A DNA stretch of 64,000 nt from Lytechinus pictus (Eukaryota > Echinodermata > Echinoidea > Temnopleuroida > Toxopneustidae): the NCBI RefSeq assembly GCF_037042905.1, contig NW_026974140.1:10179001-10243000 (forward strand), in the 5' to 3' direction. Position 1 is the stretch's first letter, and each line of letters begins with the position of its first letter. The notes below the pieces were generated by a model. The model was not told the DNA's origin. It saw nothing but the letters and a program-made list of their open reading frames with translations, and made no database searches. The translations under genes and the position numbers were made by a program. Positions 23,641 to 33,542 of the stretch are shown piece by piece.

Positions 23641-24301
23641 TCTGATTGAAAATGGAATCATCATTTTTTTTCCACTCGAAAATATGCTTTCTTCACTTAC
23701 ATGATGAAAGTGTTATTTCATTCCTTTGCTAGTGTATTTTCACTGTTTCCGATTTGGAGACTATGTTTGGCATGAAAGCAAATCTGTATAGATATGCTGA
23801 CATCAATTCTTAATATGACAAAATAGAAATCAAATATTCTAGGTACATGCAAGAGCTACAATGGGTTGATGAAGAGATCTACCCACCCCCCACCCCCCCC
23901 CCCCAAAAAAAAAAAAAAAAAGATGACGACGACGACTTGAAAAGAAGAATTGGGAAAATTTATGAGACTTATGCTTCCATATAACCGATGTTAATCAATG
24001 ATTGAAAATAGATCACATAAATTTATGCCCTCCCCCGCCCCGCGGTATTGTTATTGAAGTACCATGGTGCTGCGAGTTCTAACGGCTTTGTCCCACCGCA
24101 CTTACGGATGCAGAGAGGATGTCAAACGGTAAAGAATCTTGCCATCTGACCCATCCGATTGAAAACGTCATGTATCCCTTGTGTACTCGTTGCACCCGTG
24201 TTTCATACGCTATATTTATCGACCATCCGTCCACTGTGATTTCATTGTCATGATTGTTGGCCCATTTTGTCCATTGTCTGGAGCGGATGAAAACGGAGGG
24301 A

Positions 24302-24543
24302 CACTAGCGTACCTACGGGGGGGGGGGGGCAGGGGGGGCACTCTGCCCCCCCTGACGAGTCACAACCCATGCAAAAACGTATCTTTGCCCCCCCTGACGG
24401 GCTTGAAAAACCTTTTTTGCCCCCCCTGACGAGCTTTAAGACCTTCAATGCCCCCCTGACGAGCTTGAAGACCTTTTTTTTTTTTTTTTTTTTTTGCTTG
24501 TCAATTTTTTTCTGGTACGAAATCCTTTATTTGTGATCGAAGA

Positions 24544-24579
<36 letters not shown>

Positions 24580-24639
24580 TGTCAAATTTTTTGGTGGACG
24601 GTTTTGCCCCCCCTGTGAAAAATCCTAGGTACGCCACTG
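24302..24639. mobile_element. hAT-like MITE with perfect 8-bp target duplication
   Basis: Ends CACTAGCGTACCTACGGG and CCTAGGTACGCCACTG are inverted repeats (12 of the first 14 match). CGGAGGGA flanks it at 24294-24301 and 24640-24647, a perfect 8-bp duplication. Inside are four or more tandem units of TTTTGCCCCCCCTGACGAGC type (about 24342-24475) and two long poly-T runs. 338 bp, non-coding. Confidence 0.92.
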
Positions 24640-24888
24640 CGGAGGGAGCTACCCCGAAATTTTGCTTGCCCGCTGTATCCGTTATGAATACGTTTTGTGT
24701 CCGTCGGCCAGTGCATGGGACCATGCAGGCCTTTACTTGTTTTTTTTTAATCATTTTTAAATAGTCTTTTCTTTAATAAATGTATCGAAATGCTCTCTAT
24801 GAAGTACCAAAATCTTATTATCCATGATCGTCACAGTAGTTGTCACGGTTTTATACGTGACCGAAAAATATCACCATCGTATGCTATA

Positions 24889-25207
24889 GTCACACCAACG
24901 AAACCGTCTCAAAACCAACCAACAGACTATTATTTTAATCGCTCAGTTGCAGAGTAATTAAAATGGTATTTTCTGTGATTTTGACATTGTGTTTGCTCCG
25001 ATCCAATTCCTTTAACTGCTATGTCATTTTCTGTAATTTCTTTTAACTTTGTATATTCTCAGCTGCAACTTATTTGTTATATTATTTTTCTGTAATATGT
25101 TTTCAGATTATGTATATAAGTTTATAATATCAATTAACAATAAAGCCTACTACAAAACAAAAAGGTAATAGCTTTGGTGGGTCTGTAGTCTGGGTCTTTG
25201 GTGTGAC
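24889..25207. mobile_element. TIR element, GTCACACCAACG ends
   Basis: GTCACACCAACGAAACCGTC at the left and GTCTGGGTCTTTGGTGTGAC at the right are inverted relatives. About 320 bp, AT-rich inside, non-coding. Confidence 0.55.
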
Positions 25208-25219
25208 ACGGGGGCATCG

Positions 25220-25317
25220 TTGATGTCAGTCACACTCACGAAACCGATCGATGTTATATCATTTGAAACAGCACAATAATTTTGATCGGTCTCAAGTCGA
25301 TTTCATTAATGTGACTG
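25220..25317. mobile_element. Small TIR element, GTCACACTCACG ends
   Basis: CAGTCACACTCACGAAACCG and TCGATTTCATTAATGTGACTG form degenerate inverted ends; the inner words ACCGATC/GATCGGT also pair. About 98 bp, next to the preceding element of the same family. Confidence 0.55.
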
Positions 25318-25335
25318 AGGCGTCATAATGTGGAT

Positions 25336-25510
25336 GTGCCGTGGTCTAGTGGTCTAATATTAGGTGCCTGACAAGACATTTGAAAGTCCGGGGTTCGATC
25401 CCGGCCACGGCACCTATAAGCCCGCGAGCAAGGCATCGACGGTGCTCTTTTATCCTGCATTCAAATAAATGGAAATGCTGCATGCATTCTTGGTAAATAG
25501 GTGTTAACAT
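25336..25510 (+). mobile_element. tRNA-derived SINE with intact acceptor and T arm
   Basis: GTGCCGTGG (25336-25344) pairs perfectly with CCACGGCAC (25405-25413), and the T arm is CCGGGGTTCGATCCCGG. A D-arm like TCTAGTGGTCTAA matches an A box. The anticodon-arm region does not fold well and the sequence runs straight into CCCGCGAGCAAGGCATCGAC, a SINE body. I call it a SINE head rather than a working tRNA. Confidence 0.7.
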
Positions 25511-25731
25511 TTTTTTTTATTTGTTCGGTTGCTTGCTTGATTTTTTTGTGGATTTAGATTAGGTTTCTTTGATGCGACTTTAGCATAATACGTGGATGGT
25601 TAGGAATCCTTGTAGTCACTGGTTTAATTACTGAATATTGTGTTTGTTATTGTACTTGTATGATTGATTGAAAAATCTGTAAATATTTGGCTTTGTATTG
25701 CTTATTTGTATTTTGTTGACGGAAACTATAA

Positions 25732-26520
25732 ATGAAGAGTTTAGTTGCAAAAGGGGTTAGGCCCACTTTGGACCATTCCGAGAAAAACCACGTTTTTTAT
25801 TTTCACTTATTGCAATATTCTTGTGAAAAACTAAATTGTCATGATGTACTACCCTATCATGTGAACATAAAATTGGGTATAAAAGAAATCTACCTGCCTT
25901 CAATTTTTTCTATATATTTTCAAAAAATTAGCATTGTGGACCTAACCCCTTTTGCAAGTAAACTGAAATGAATCCAATCTCTTTTGATTAAAAAAGTGAT
26001 TTTCCTTTGCCACTGTCATTAACGTTTTAATTTAAATTTCAAATTGTCTCTGGTATCATCAGAGTGACTAAAAATTTAGAGGTTTAGAGACAGAAAACAA
26101 TAAAATTTATGAAAAATTGACCTAACCCCTTTTGACAAATGAGTTCTTCAGAAGAGTTTAGTTGCAAAGGGGGTTAGGTCCACTCCAAAAATCCTTTTTT
26201 TTTTTAATTCTCCCATATCGCAATATTCTTATGCGAAAATGAATTTTCATGATACCCTACCATAAGAACATAAAATTGGGTATAGAGAAATCTACCAGTC
26301 TTCATATTTTTTAAGATATTCTTGTCCAAAAAAAATCTGTGTGGACCTAACCCCTTTTGAAAAAAAGTGATTTTTCTTTGCAATTTTAGTTCACTTTTTA
26401 ATAGGAATTTCAACTTTTCTTTGGTATCATCTTTTAGAGCTACTAAAAATCTATACATTAAGACATAAAAATCAAATTTGATGAAAAATGGACCTAATCC
26501 CTTTTGCAAGTGAGCTCTTC
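25732..26520. repeat. Two tandem copies of a ~417-bp unit
   Basis: GAAGAGTTTAGTTGCAAA starts at 25734 and again at 26151. Each unit begins AGGGGGTTAGGYCCACT, has GTGGACCTAACCCCTTTTG in the middle and a GACCTAAYCCCTTTTG copy at its end. The shared inner words include CATAAAATTGGGTATA and GAAATCTACC. The copies are diverged by many substitutions and indels, so this is old. No coding potential is supported. Confidence 0.9.
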
Positions 26521-26735
26521 AAATACCATCGTCTCGTGTGCACTTTGATAATGATTCTCTCACAATGAGAATGTATATAATATTAAGTGATTATTGACTG
26601 CACAATCAGTGAATAAGAATCACTATACACACAAACATACAACAACCCACACGAATGCATATATTTCAATCTCTGCTGAACCTGTTGTTCACGTTTGACA
26701 TGTCATTATATTCGATGTTTTCGTAGATTCGTTGA

Positions 26736-26885
26736 GGTATTGTGGCTCAGTGGATAAGTCTCCAGACTTTGAACCACAAGGTCCGAGGTTCAAACCCCAC
26801 CGCAGCACTCGCGTCCTTTGGCAAGGCGTTTATCTACATTTGCCACTCCCCACCCAGGTGTAGTAAATGTGAAGATAGTCCTATC
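26736..26885 (+). mobile_element. tRNA-derived SINE
   Basis: Head GTATTGTGGCTCAGTGGATA (A box), anticodon-loop-like ACTTTGAACC (tRNA-Gln style TTG), B box GGTTCAAACCCC. Then CTTTGGCAAGGCGTTTATC and CCACCCAGGTGTAGTAAATG, a SINE body. The acceptor stem does not pair cleanly. Confidence 0.7.
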
Positions 26886-27098
26886 ATAGGCTACCACATT
26901 TAGGTTTCGGTTACATTCGTTTCTTTTCAAGATTATATGGCCATCTTCTATACTTAATACGTTTATGGTGTGTAAATACCGTATAATTTTATTGCAAATA
27001 CGATATGTAATAACTCCTAACCCTTTAGTATTAAAGGGCCAAGTGACTGATTTCTCTCTAAATCGTTTTTGTATTGATAATTGATTTATAACAAAAAG

Positions 27099-27236
27099 CA
27101 GTGGCGGACCAAGGGCCTGGCGGAGTGCAAGAGGCACCCATCCCCTCTGTAATTGGGAATTGCCCATTGAATATAGCTAAATTTAAAATAATTGTCATCT
27201 TGGCCCTCTCTGTTTCAAAATTCTTGATCTGCCACT
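27099..27236. mobile_element. hAT-like MITE (decayed)
   Basis: CAGTGGCGGACCAAGGGCC at the left and TTCTTGATCTGCCACTA at the right are inverted relatives. The flanks are only a weak match for an 8-bp duplication. 138 bp. Confidence 0.55.
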
Positions 27237-27380
27237 ACAATAGAAATGAATTTAAGTATACATTTTTGTTGAGGTGCACCGGGGTTATGTATATCCCCAT
27301 ATTTCCTAGGGTTACGTGCACTGAGGGGGGGGGGTCGAGTTTCCCCTCCAACCCGAAGCGTGAAGTTTCCGATGTCTCAT

Positions 27381-29163
27381 CCCAGGACCAAAATCCAGTT
27401 AAAACCAATTAGGGCAAAACCAATTGAAACCAGTTGGCCAACTGGTTTCAATAGGGAAATTGGAACAACTGGTTCCAATTGAAAACCAGTTGCCAATTGG
27501 TTCCAGTTAAAACCAATTGGTTCCAATTGAAAACCAGTTGCCAATTGGTTCCAGTTAAAACCAATTGGGCAACTAGAACCAGTTGGCAATTGGTTCCAGT
27601 TGTTCCAATTTCCCTATTAAAACCAATTGAATCCAATTGGAGGCAACATGGTTTCAATTGGTTCCAGTTGAAACCAATTGGAGGCAACTGGTTTCAACTG
27701 GAACCAGTTGAAACCAATTGGTTTCCAACTGGATCCAATTGGAACTTCCAGTTGGAATGAACTTAATTAGTTACAAATTAATTAGCATTTGCACTAACTA
27801 TTGCTCATGCCAACACAGAAGCAGTGTTTTTATGTCTATTAATACCAATGTAAAGGGCATTGATTAAATACAGACTTTCATATGTATATATTTATATGGA
27901 AGATCTTCAAATATATGTATTTTTATTTGATGTAATTTGGTAACAGTTAGTGGTGTACTAATTATCCTTTAATCTGTTTTAATTATAATCTATAACATTT
28001 ATGAACATGGTTTTCACTGCTAAGTATTCTAAATACTTATCTTTAAAAAGTGTGGTACTTGAAATTGAAAAGAATTAAATAGATACATTGTTAATGATGA
28101 TGAATCTCATAAAACATTAATCTGTGCACACTGGCAGATAATATGCAAATTAACTGGTTTCAATTGGATCCAGTTGGGTAACTGGAAAATTTCCAATTGG
28201 AAACCAATTGGAAATAATTTCCAGTTACCCAACTGGTTCCAGTTTTATTTCCAGTTACCCAACTGGTTCCAATTAGAATTCATTTCCAGTTACCCATCTT
28301 TCCAGTTAGAAGTCACCCAATTGGTACCAGTTAGGATTTCCAGTTACACAACTGCATGGTTCAAGTTGGAAATCATTTCCAGTTGGAAGTCATTTCCAGT
28401 TACCCAACTGGTTCCAGTTAGGATTTACAGTTGCCCAACTGGTTCCAGTTGGGATTTCCAGTTAGAAATAATTTCCAGTTGGAAGTCATGTCCAGTTACC
28501 CAACTGGTTCCAGTTAGGATTTCCAGTTGCCCAACTGGTTCCAGTTGGGATTTCCAGTTAGAAATCATTTCCAGTTGGAAGTCATTTCCAGTTACCCAAC
28601 TGGTTCCAGTTAGGATTTCCAGTTGCCCAACTGGTTCCAGTTGGGATTTCCAGTTAGAAATCATTTCCAGTTGGAAGTCATTTCCAGTTACCCAACTGGT
28701 TCCAGTTAGGATTTCCAGTTGCCCAACTGGTTCCAGTTGGGATTTCCTGTTAGAAATCATTTCCAGTTGGAAGTCATTTCCAGTTACCCAACTGGTTCCA
28801 GTTAGGATTTCCAGTTGCCCAACTGGTTCCAGTTGGGATTTCCAGTTAGAAATCATTTCCAGTTGCAAGTCATTTCCAGTTACCCAACTGGTTCCAGTTA
28901 GGATTTCCAGTTGCCCAACTGGTTCCAGTTGGGATTTCCAGTAACTCAACTGGTTCCAGTTAGAAATCATTTCCAATTGGAAGTCATTTCCAGTTACCCA
29001 ACTGGTTCCAGTTAGGATTTCCAGTTGCCCAACTGGTTTCAATTGGTTTCAACTGGAAATTGTTAAATTCCAGTTGAAACCAATTGAAACCAGTTGAAAC
29101 CAATTGAAACCAATTGAAACCAGTTGGAAATCCAACTGGTTTCAATTGGATTTTGGTCCTGGG
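27381..29163. mobile_element. CCCAG-ended element with CCAGTTG/CAACTGG arrays
   Basis: 1783 bp. Ends CCCAGGACCAAAATCCAGTT and AATTGGATTTTGGTCCTGGG are perfect inverted repeats over at least 16 bp, flanked by AT on both sides. The left arm (27381-27760) and right arm (28150-29163) consist almost wholly of CCAGTTG, CAACTGG, CCAATTG and their complements. The core (27765-28148) is AT-rich and lacks them. The right arm has six units of 96 bp. Related in design to 31491-32680. No transposase was seen. Confidence 0.85.
28380..28935. repeat. 96-bp tandem repeat in the element's right arm
   Basis: The word GGGATTTCC recurs at 28451, 28547, 28643, 28739, 28835 and 28931, a strict 96-bp period. Each unit holds six or more copies of CCAGTT or AACTGG. 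Because 96 is a multiple of 3, long open frames appear on both strands (28174-28944 and the complement 28425-29042); they are not judged to be genes. Confidence 0.95.
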
Positions 29164-29584
29164 ATCAAATTCAATTCAAAGAAGGCTTCTTTTTCGTCTC
29201 TAATACCCTTATCAGCTCGAATTCAATTGACTTGCTGTGATTAAAAAAAGAAGAAATTGTGTGCGCACAAAAATGGGAAAATGTTGAGGAATTTGAAATA
29301 ATCCCTCTTCCGGCGCTTCGCGCGGGAGTTAAAAAGTTTTATTAAATAAATTGAGAACAGAAAAGGCCATTCATTGAGTTGCACACAATGCCGGCTTTGG
29401 TATAAAATGCTGACCTTGTTCAAATCAGATTTGATCGCAGTTTTGTTAGCCACATTACTTATCTTTAATTCGCAAAACAGACTCGGATGTGCAGGGAGAA
29501 GGCTTTCAGCGAATAGCGTTGAAACTCTGAAATTTCGAAACTTCTCTGAAACCTTAACCTGCTATAAGTCATTGGATTTTTCTT

Positions 29585-30182
29585 AAAGGGGAATCCAGCC
29601 TTGGCCATTAAATGTTGTGTTGGGAAGGAGAAAATAAATTAAACAGAATGGTGAAAGTTTGAAAGAAATCGGACAAGCAATAAGAAAGTTATAGCTGTTT
29701 TAAAATTTAGATCACTAATACTATGTAGATTTCAAATTGGCAACTGGGGATGTAAATTATGACAAGGGGCAAGGACAACTTTCCCATAGGCCATGTACTT
29801 TATTATCAGGGATTTGTGGTTTTCTCCTTAGTACCCATTCCCCTGGGGCAGTAATCTAAATATAACTCAGGTAGTATATTGTTTTATGTGCTCTTGAAAG
29901 AAAAATATAATTTGAAATAAAACTTTTAGGAAAAAAGAAATTTTAGTCATAATATGTATTGGAGTACATGAAAGAGTAGTCCTTGCCTTACATCACTATG
30001 ACATCCCATATGCGGCCAATTTGAAGTCTCCATGGGTATAGTGATTACCAATATTTACAACTTTAAAAAATTCATATTTTTCTTGTTGTTTGTCCAATAT
30101 TGTTCAAACTTTCACCTATCAACTTGTCCGATTTTTCTTTTCCTTATAAAACAAGTTTTCATTTGGGTTGGATTCCCCTTTA
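29585..30182. mobile_element. TIR element (MITE), family C
   Basis: Left AAAGGGGAATCCAGCC and right GGTTGGATTCCCCTTTA are inverted ends. The inner arms also pair (GTTTGAAAGAAATCGGACAA at left; TTGTCCGATTTTTCTTT at right). 598 bp, non-coding. A truncated relative with the start AAAGGGGTACTCCAGGC is at 41941. Confidence 0.85.
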
Positions 30183-30292
30183 AGATTATAGTACTCGATT
30201 ACGAAGAAAAAAAAATCAAAATGGGAAAGGGAAAGGGACGATACAAGGAGATGTTTTTTTTCTTATTTCCCATGTACCAAAAGCATTGAAAC

Positions 30293-30532
30293 CAGGGGCG
30301 GATCCAGCGTTTTCCAAAAGGGGGGGGGCATTTTGAGAAAAAAAAATTGAAAAGGAAAAAAAAGAGGTTAAAAAAGGTACATTAATTTTCGTCCACAAAA
30401 AGCCCCTCACATTCAAAGGGGGTTCACACTTGTGTTTTAACGGCAATTTTACATTACAAATTTTAATTGTGCCTCTCAAGGGGGGATGAGCCGGCTGTGC
30501 CCCCCCCCCCCCCCCCCGTGGATCCGTCAGTG
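30293..30532. mobile_element. hAT-like MITE with perfect 8-bp target duplication
   Basis: Ends CAGGGGCGGATCCAGCG and GTGGATCCGTCAGTG are inverted relatives. ATTGAAAC flanks both sides (30285-30292 and 30533-30540). 240 bp with G and C runs inside. Confidence 0.92.
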
Positions 30533-31017
30533 ATTGAAACCTAGCTCTGTGATTTATTTTGAAAAAAAGGAGAGAAATATATGTGCTTCCTTTTGTATGA
30601 TTAACTTGAGTGATATTCAAACTTTCAAATCAATGGCGCAAAAGAGGATAGCAGATGAATGTGTAGCGATATGAAATAAGGTTTCAGCTATATTATACTT
30701 TTGCATACAGCACGGCACGAATTTTGTGCCTGCCCCTTACGTGCCAAAAAAGTTGCTTGCTGAAAAGAAGAAATTGCATATGGGGACTCGCCGGGAGTGG
30801 CGGTAGTGTTTACTCACTCCGACCAGAAGAACGGAAATTTTGTATCAATACGATTTAAAAATTAGGCCTACTTTTCATCATTAACACCATTGTATACTTA
30901 ATGATCTCTTGCAAGAAATACATGTGTCCCATAGTCGAGGAGAGGAAAATGGTGCGGGGAAACAAAGGGGAAACGCAATATTGATATTTTTCCCGCGCAG
31001 ACCGCGAAAGCAAAATT

Positions 31018-31038
31018 TTCTTTCTTTCTTTCTTTCGT

Positions 31039-31070
<32 letters not shown>

Positions 31071-31079
31071 GCTTTCTTG

Positions 31080-31114
<35 letters not shown>

Positions 31115-31116
31115 TG
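31018..31116. repeat. (TTTC)n microsatellite
   Basis: About 100 bp of TTTC/TTTG repeats; pyrimidine on the + strand. Confidence 0.97.
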
Positions 31117-31490
31117 ATTATTAGCCCAGTAGAAATAGAGCTATACCAAGCTTACTTGTAGTTAAACCACGTAGGACAGCTGAGTGGGTATATTTGCGAC
31201 CTCCTTCCATAATTTTGCATGCGATAGTGGGGTAGGCTTAAGAGGAGAGAGGGGAAAGAAGAAAAATATGGAGTATTATATCAGTCTATTAGCCACAGCC
31301 CCACACCGACACTGGTAGCATTTGGATTATAATTAGACAAAGTAATTATCAATCAAGCGAATGGGCCTATAAAGCTAGGAGCTAGATAAGATAAGATTGA
31401 ATGTATTTATACACGATTAAAAAGCCCAAACAGTTCACAAACTGATTTCCATTAGGGCCGTGTGGAACATGATATACAATTGACATAGTA

Positions 31491-32680
31491 CCCAGAAGGA
31501 AAAACCAGTTCCACTGGACCAGTTAGACCAGTAGAATTTTAACTGGTAACTCTGGAAATTGGAACATCGGTTTACTGGTCTAACTGGTCATACTGGTCCA
31601 GTTAAAATTGTACTGGTCCAGTTAAAAATTAAACTGGTCTTGAATTGCAACTGGAATTTTATACTGGTCTTGTTTCTGGAGTTTGTCACTGGTCTTCAAA
31701 CTGGTATCTAACTCAAGCTGGTAATACTGGTGTATTTCCTACTAGTCTGACTGGTCCTCCAACTGGTCAAACTGGTCCTTCAACTGGTCTTACTGGATCA
31801 ATTTACTACATGTATTTAGTTTGTTATATACCATGGTCAGTGAAATGTGGTGGAAAAGACGGTTAGTAAATTAATCTTTCTGCTGTAATTTTAAATGTGT
31901 TATGTGAAATTACACATTTTCATTGTGAAATAGTTCACACAATTATTTAGAAAGTTTTGAAACAACAATGAGTGCCATTGCAATGATATTCTTTTCTAAA
32001 TCCTGATTTTTCTTTAAAAAATAGGAAATATGCAAATGAGGTAAACCACGTGATCAGCATCACAAGAATTACTGGTATTACTGGTCTTGGTCTTGGTTGT
32101 AAATTCAATTTCAAACAATAAATGGAATTACTTTTGACCAGTTGACTATATCAGAGGAATATATCTTTGATCTTGATAATTATTATGATAATATTAATAC
32201 TAATGATGATTATAATAATAATGATAAAAATAATAATAATAATAATAGTAATACAATAACTAATAATATCATTAATAAGAATGATGACAATGAACATAAT
32301 AATAATAATATTGATAATAATGATAATAATAATAATAATGATAATAATAATAATAATAATAAACAATATTAATAATAATAATAATAAGAATAAGAAGAAG
32401 AAGAATGATTATGATAAATGATAACGATAATAACTTTCTCTGAATTGCAAGATTCATTTTCCATAATTCGTCAAACGAATTTGACTTGAAATAAAGTCAT
32501 TATTTTAATTGGACCAGTCACACCAGTTTGATGAAAAACAAATTAACTGGTATTACTACTTTGCTTCAATTGGAAGACAATTGTGGGAACTGGAGACTCC
32601 AGTTGATTTTTACTAGTCCAGTTAAAAATCAAATGGCCCAGTAAAAAAAATTACTGGTCTTACTGGTTTTTCCTTCTGGG
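31491..32680. mobile_element. CCCAG-ended element with CCAGT/ACTGG arrays
   Basis: 1190 bp. Ends CCCAGAAGGAAAAACCAGT and ACTGGTTTTTCCTTCTGGG are a perfect 19-bp inverted repeat, flanked on both sides by TA. Arms (31491-31800 and about 32505-32680) are dense in ACTGGTC, GACCAGT and CCAGTTA. The core has an AT-rich stretch and the (AAT/GAT)n microsatellite at 32170-32400. Same architecture as 27381-29163 but a different array word. No transposase frame. Confidence 0.85.
32170..32400. repeat. (AAT/GAT)n microsatellite
   Basis: About 230 bp of AAT, GAT and AAC triplets inside the core of the CCAGT/ACTGG element. Open frames (poly-Asn, poly-Ile) are artefacts. Confidence 0.95.
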
Positions 32681-32759
32681 TAAACATTTAAAAACCAATG
32701 TTTAACGAACAACATATTTGAAAAAAATATGTTAACATAAACAGAAGCATTAATGAAAT

Positions 32760-32905
32760 ATTACAAAGGAATCATAGAAAGATGAAGAGGAGGGGAGGAG
32801 AAGAAAAAAGGGAAGAAGAAGGAGGAAAAGGGAGAAGAAGCAAAAGACAACGGAGAAGAAAACAGAAGAAGAAAGAAGAAGAAAAATAATGATAATAAGA
32901 AGAAG
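32760..32905. repeat. Purine-rich (GAA/GGA)n tract
   Basis: About 140 bp of mixed GAAGAA, GGAGG and AAGAAG on the + strand. Confidence 0.9.
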
Positions 32906-33420
32906 ACGAAGAAATGATATACCGTTCTCAAAAACATCAATGATATACAAAATTAAATATCTATTGGGTAATTCGAACAAAGCAGTGCTTACAAGGTAAT
33001 AGTAAATGTGAACATGGAAAAGTAAAATGTCAAAGTAAATTCATGTTTCTTAATGGACAATCGAGTACATGAAAATTAATACAAGATTTATTAATGGTAA
33101 AAGCTAAATACATAAAAATGACTAGAAAATTTATGATAACTAAACATGCACTGAACATATAAAGCATTAAAAACTTGGTTGATACTGAAGCTTGCCATAT
33201 ATAAAGCAAAACCTATTAATGCATGTGCTGATGGGAGTAATTGATAGAAATTGTCTGTTGATGTTTGATGAAAACAATTAAACAGAATAATAGTCGTTTT
33301 GTGATCCACATCACAAAGATAATCTCTTAAGACCCGCCTTAATACTCGAAATACTGCGTGAATTAATTCCAATCTAGCCCAACAGAGCTGAGAAACGTAT
33401 AAAAAATGTAATTAGACGAT
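32906..33420. other. Upstream flank of WBP4, no feature recognised
   Basis: AT-rich sequence. The WBP4 promoter should lie at its right edge or just beyond (about 33300-33500), but I see no distinct TATA or initiator that I would commit to. Confidence 0.4.
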
Positions 33421-33542
33421 TTGTTGCCTCGATCGTTTCTCTTTTATTTTTCATTTTTTATTCGTCGTTTCAATTTCATGCTACCGTAGACGTCTACAAC
33501 AGCAAAACCAAGCCAAGCCAAAGCAAAGCCAGGGAATTAACA

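Noticed and set aside
25336-25413. Functional tRNA gene
   Set aside because: Acceptor and T arms pair well but the anticodon arm does not, and a SINE body follows directly; tRNAscan-type scoring would decide.
25732-26520. Interstitial telomere array
   Set aside because: GGGTTAGG occurs singly, not in tandem TTAGGG runs.
26736-26806. Functional tRNA-Gln gene
   Set aside because: Anticodon-loop-like CTTTGAA is present but the acceptor stem is mismatched and a SINE body follows.
28174-28944. 256-residue Ser/Pro/Trp-rich protein
   Set aside because: Open only because the 96-bp unit is divisible by 3; lies inside TIR-bounded element arms.
27381-29163. CRISPR-like array
   Set aside because: Repeats are short, unspaced and inverted, with no constant spacer length; host is clearly eukaryotic.
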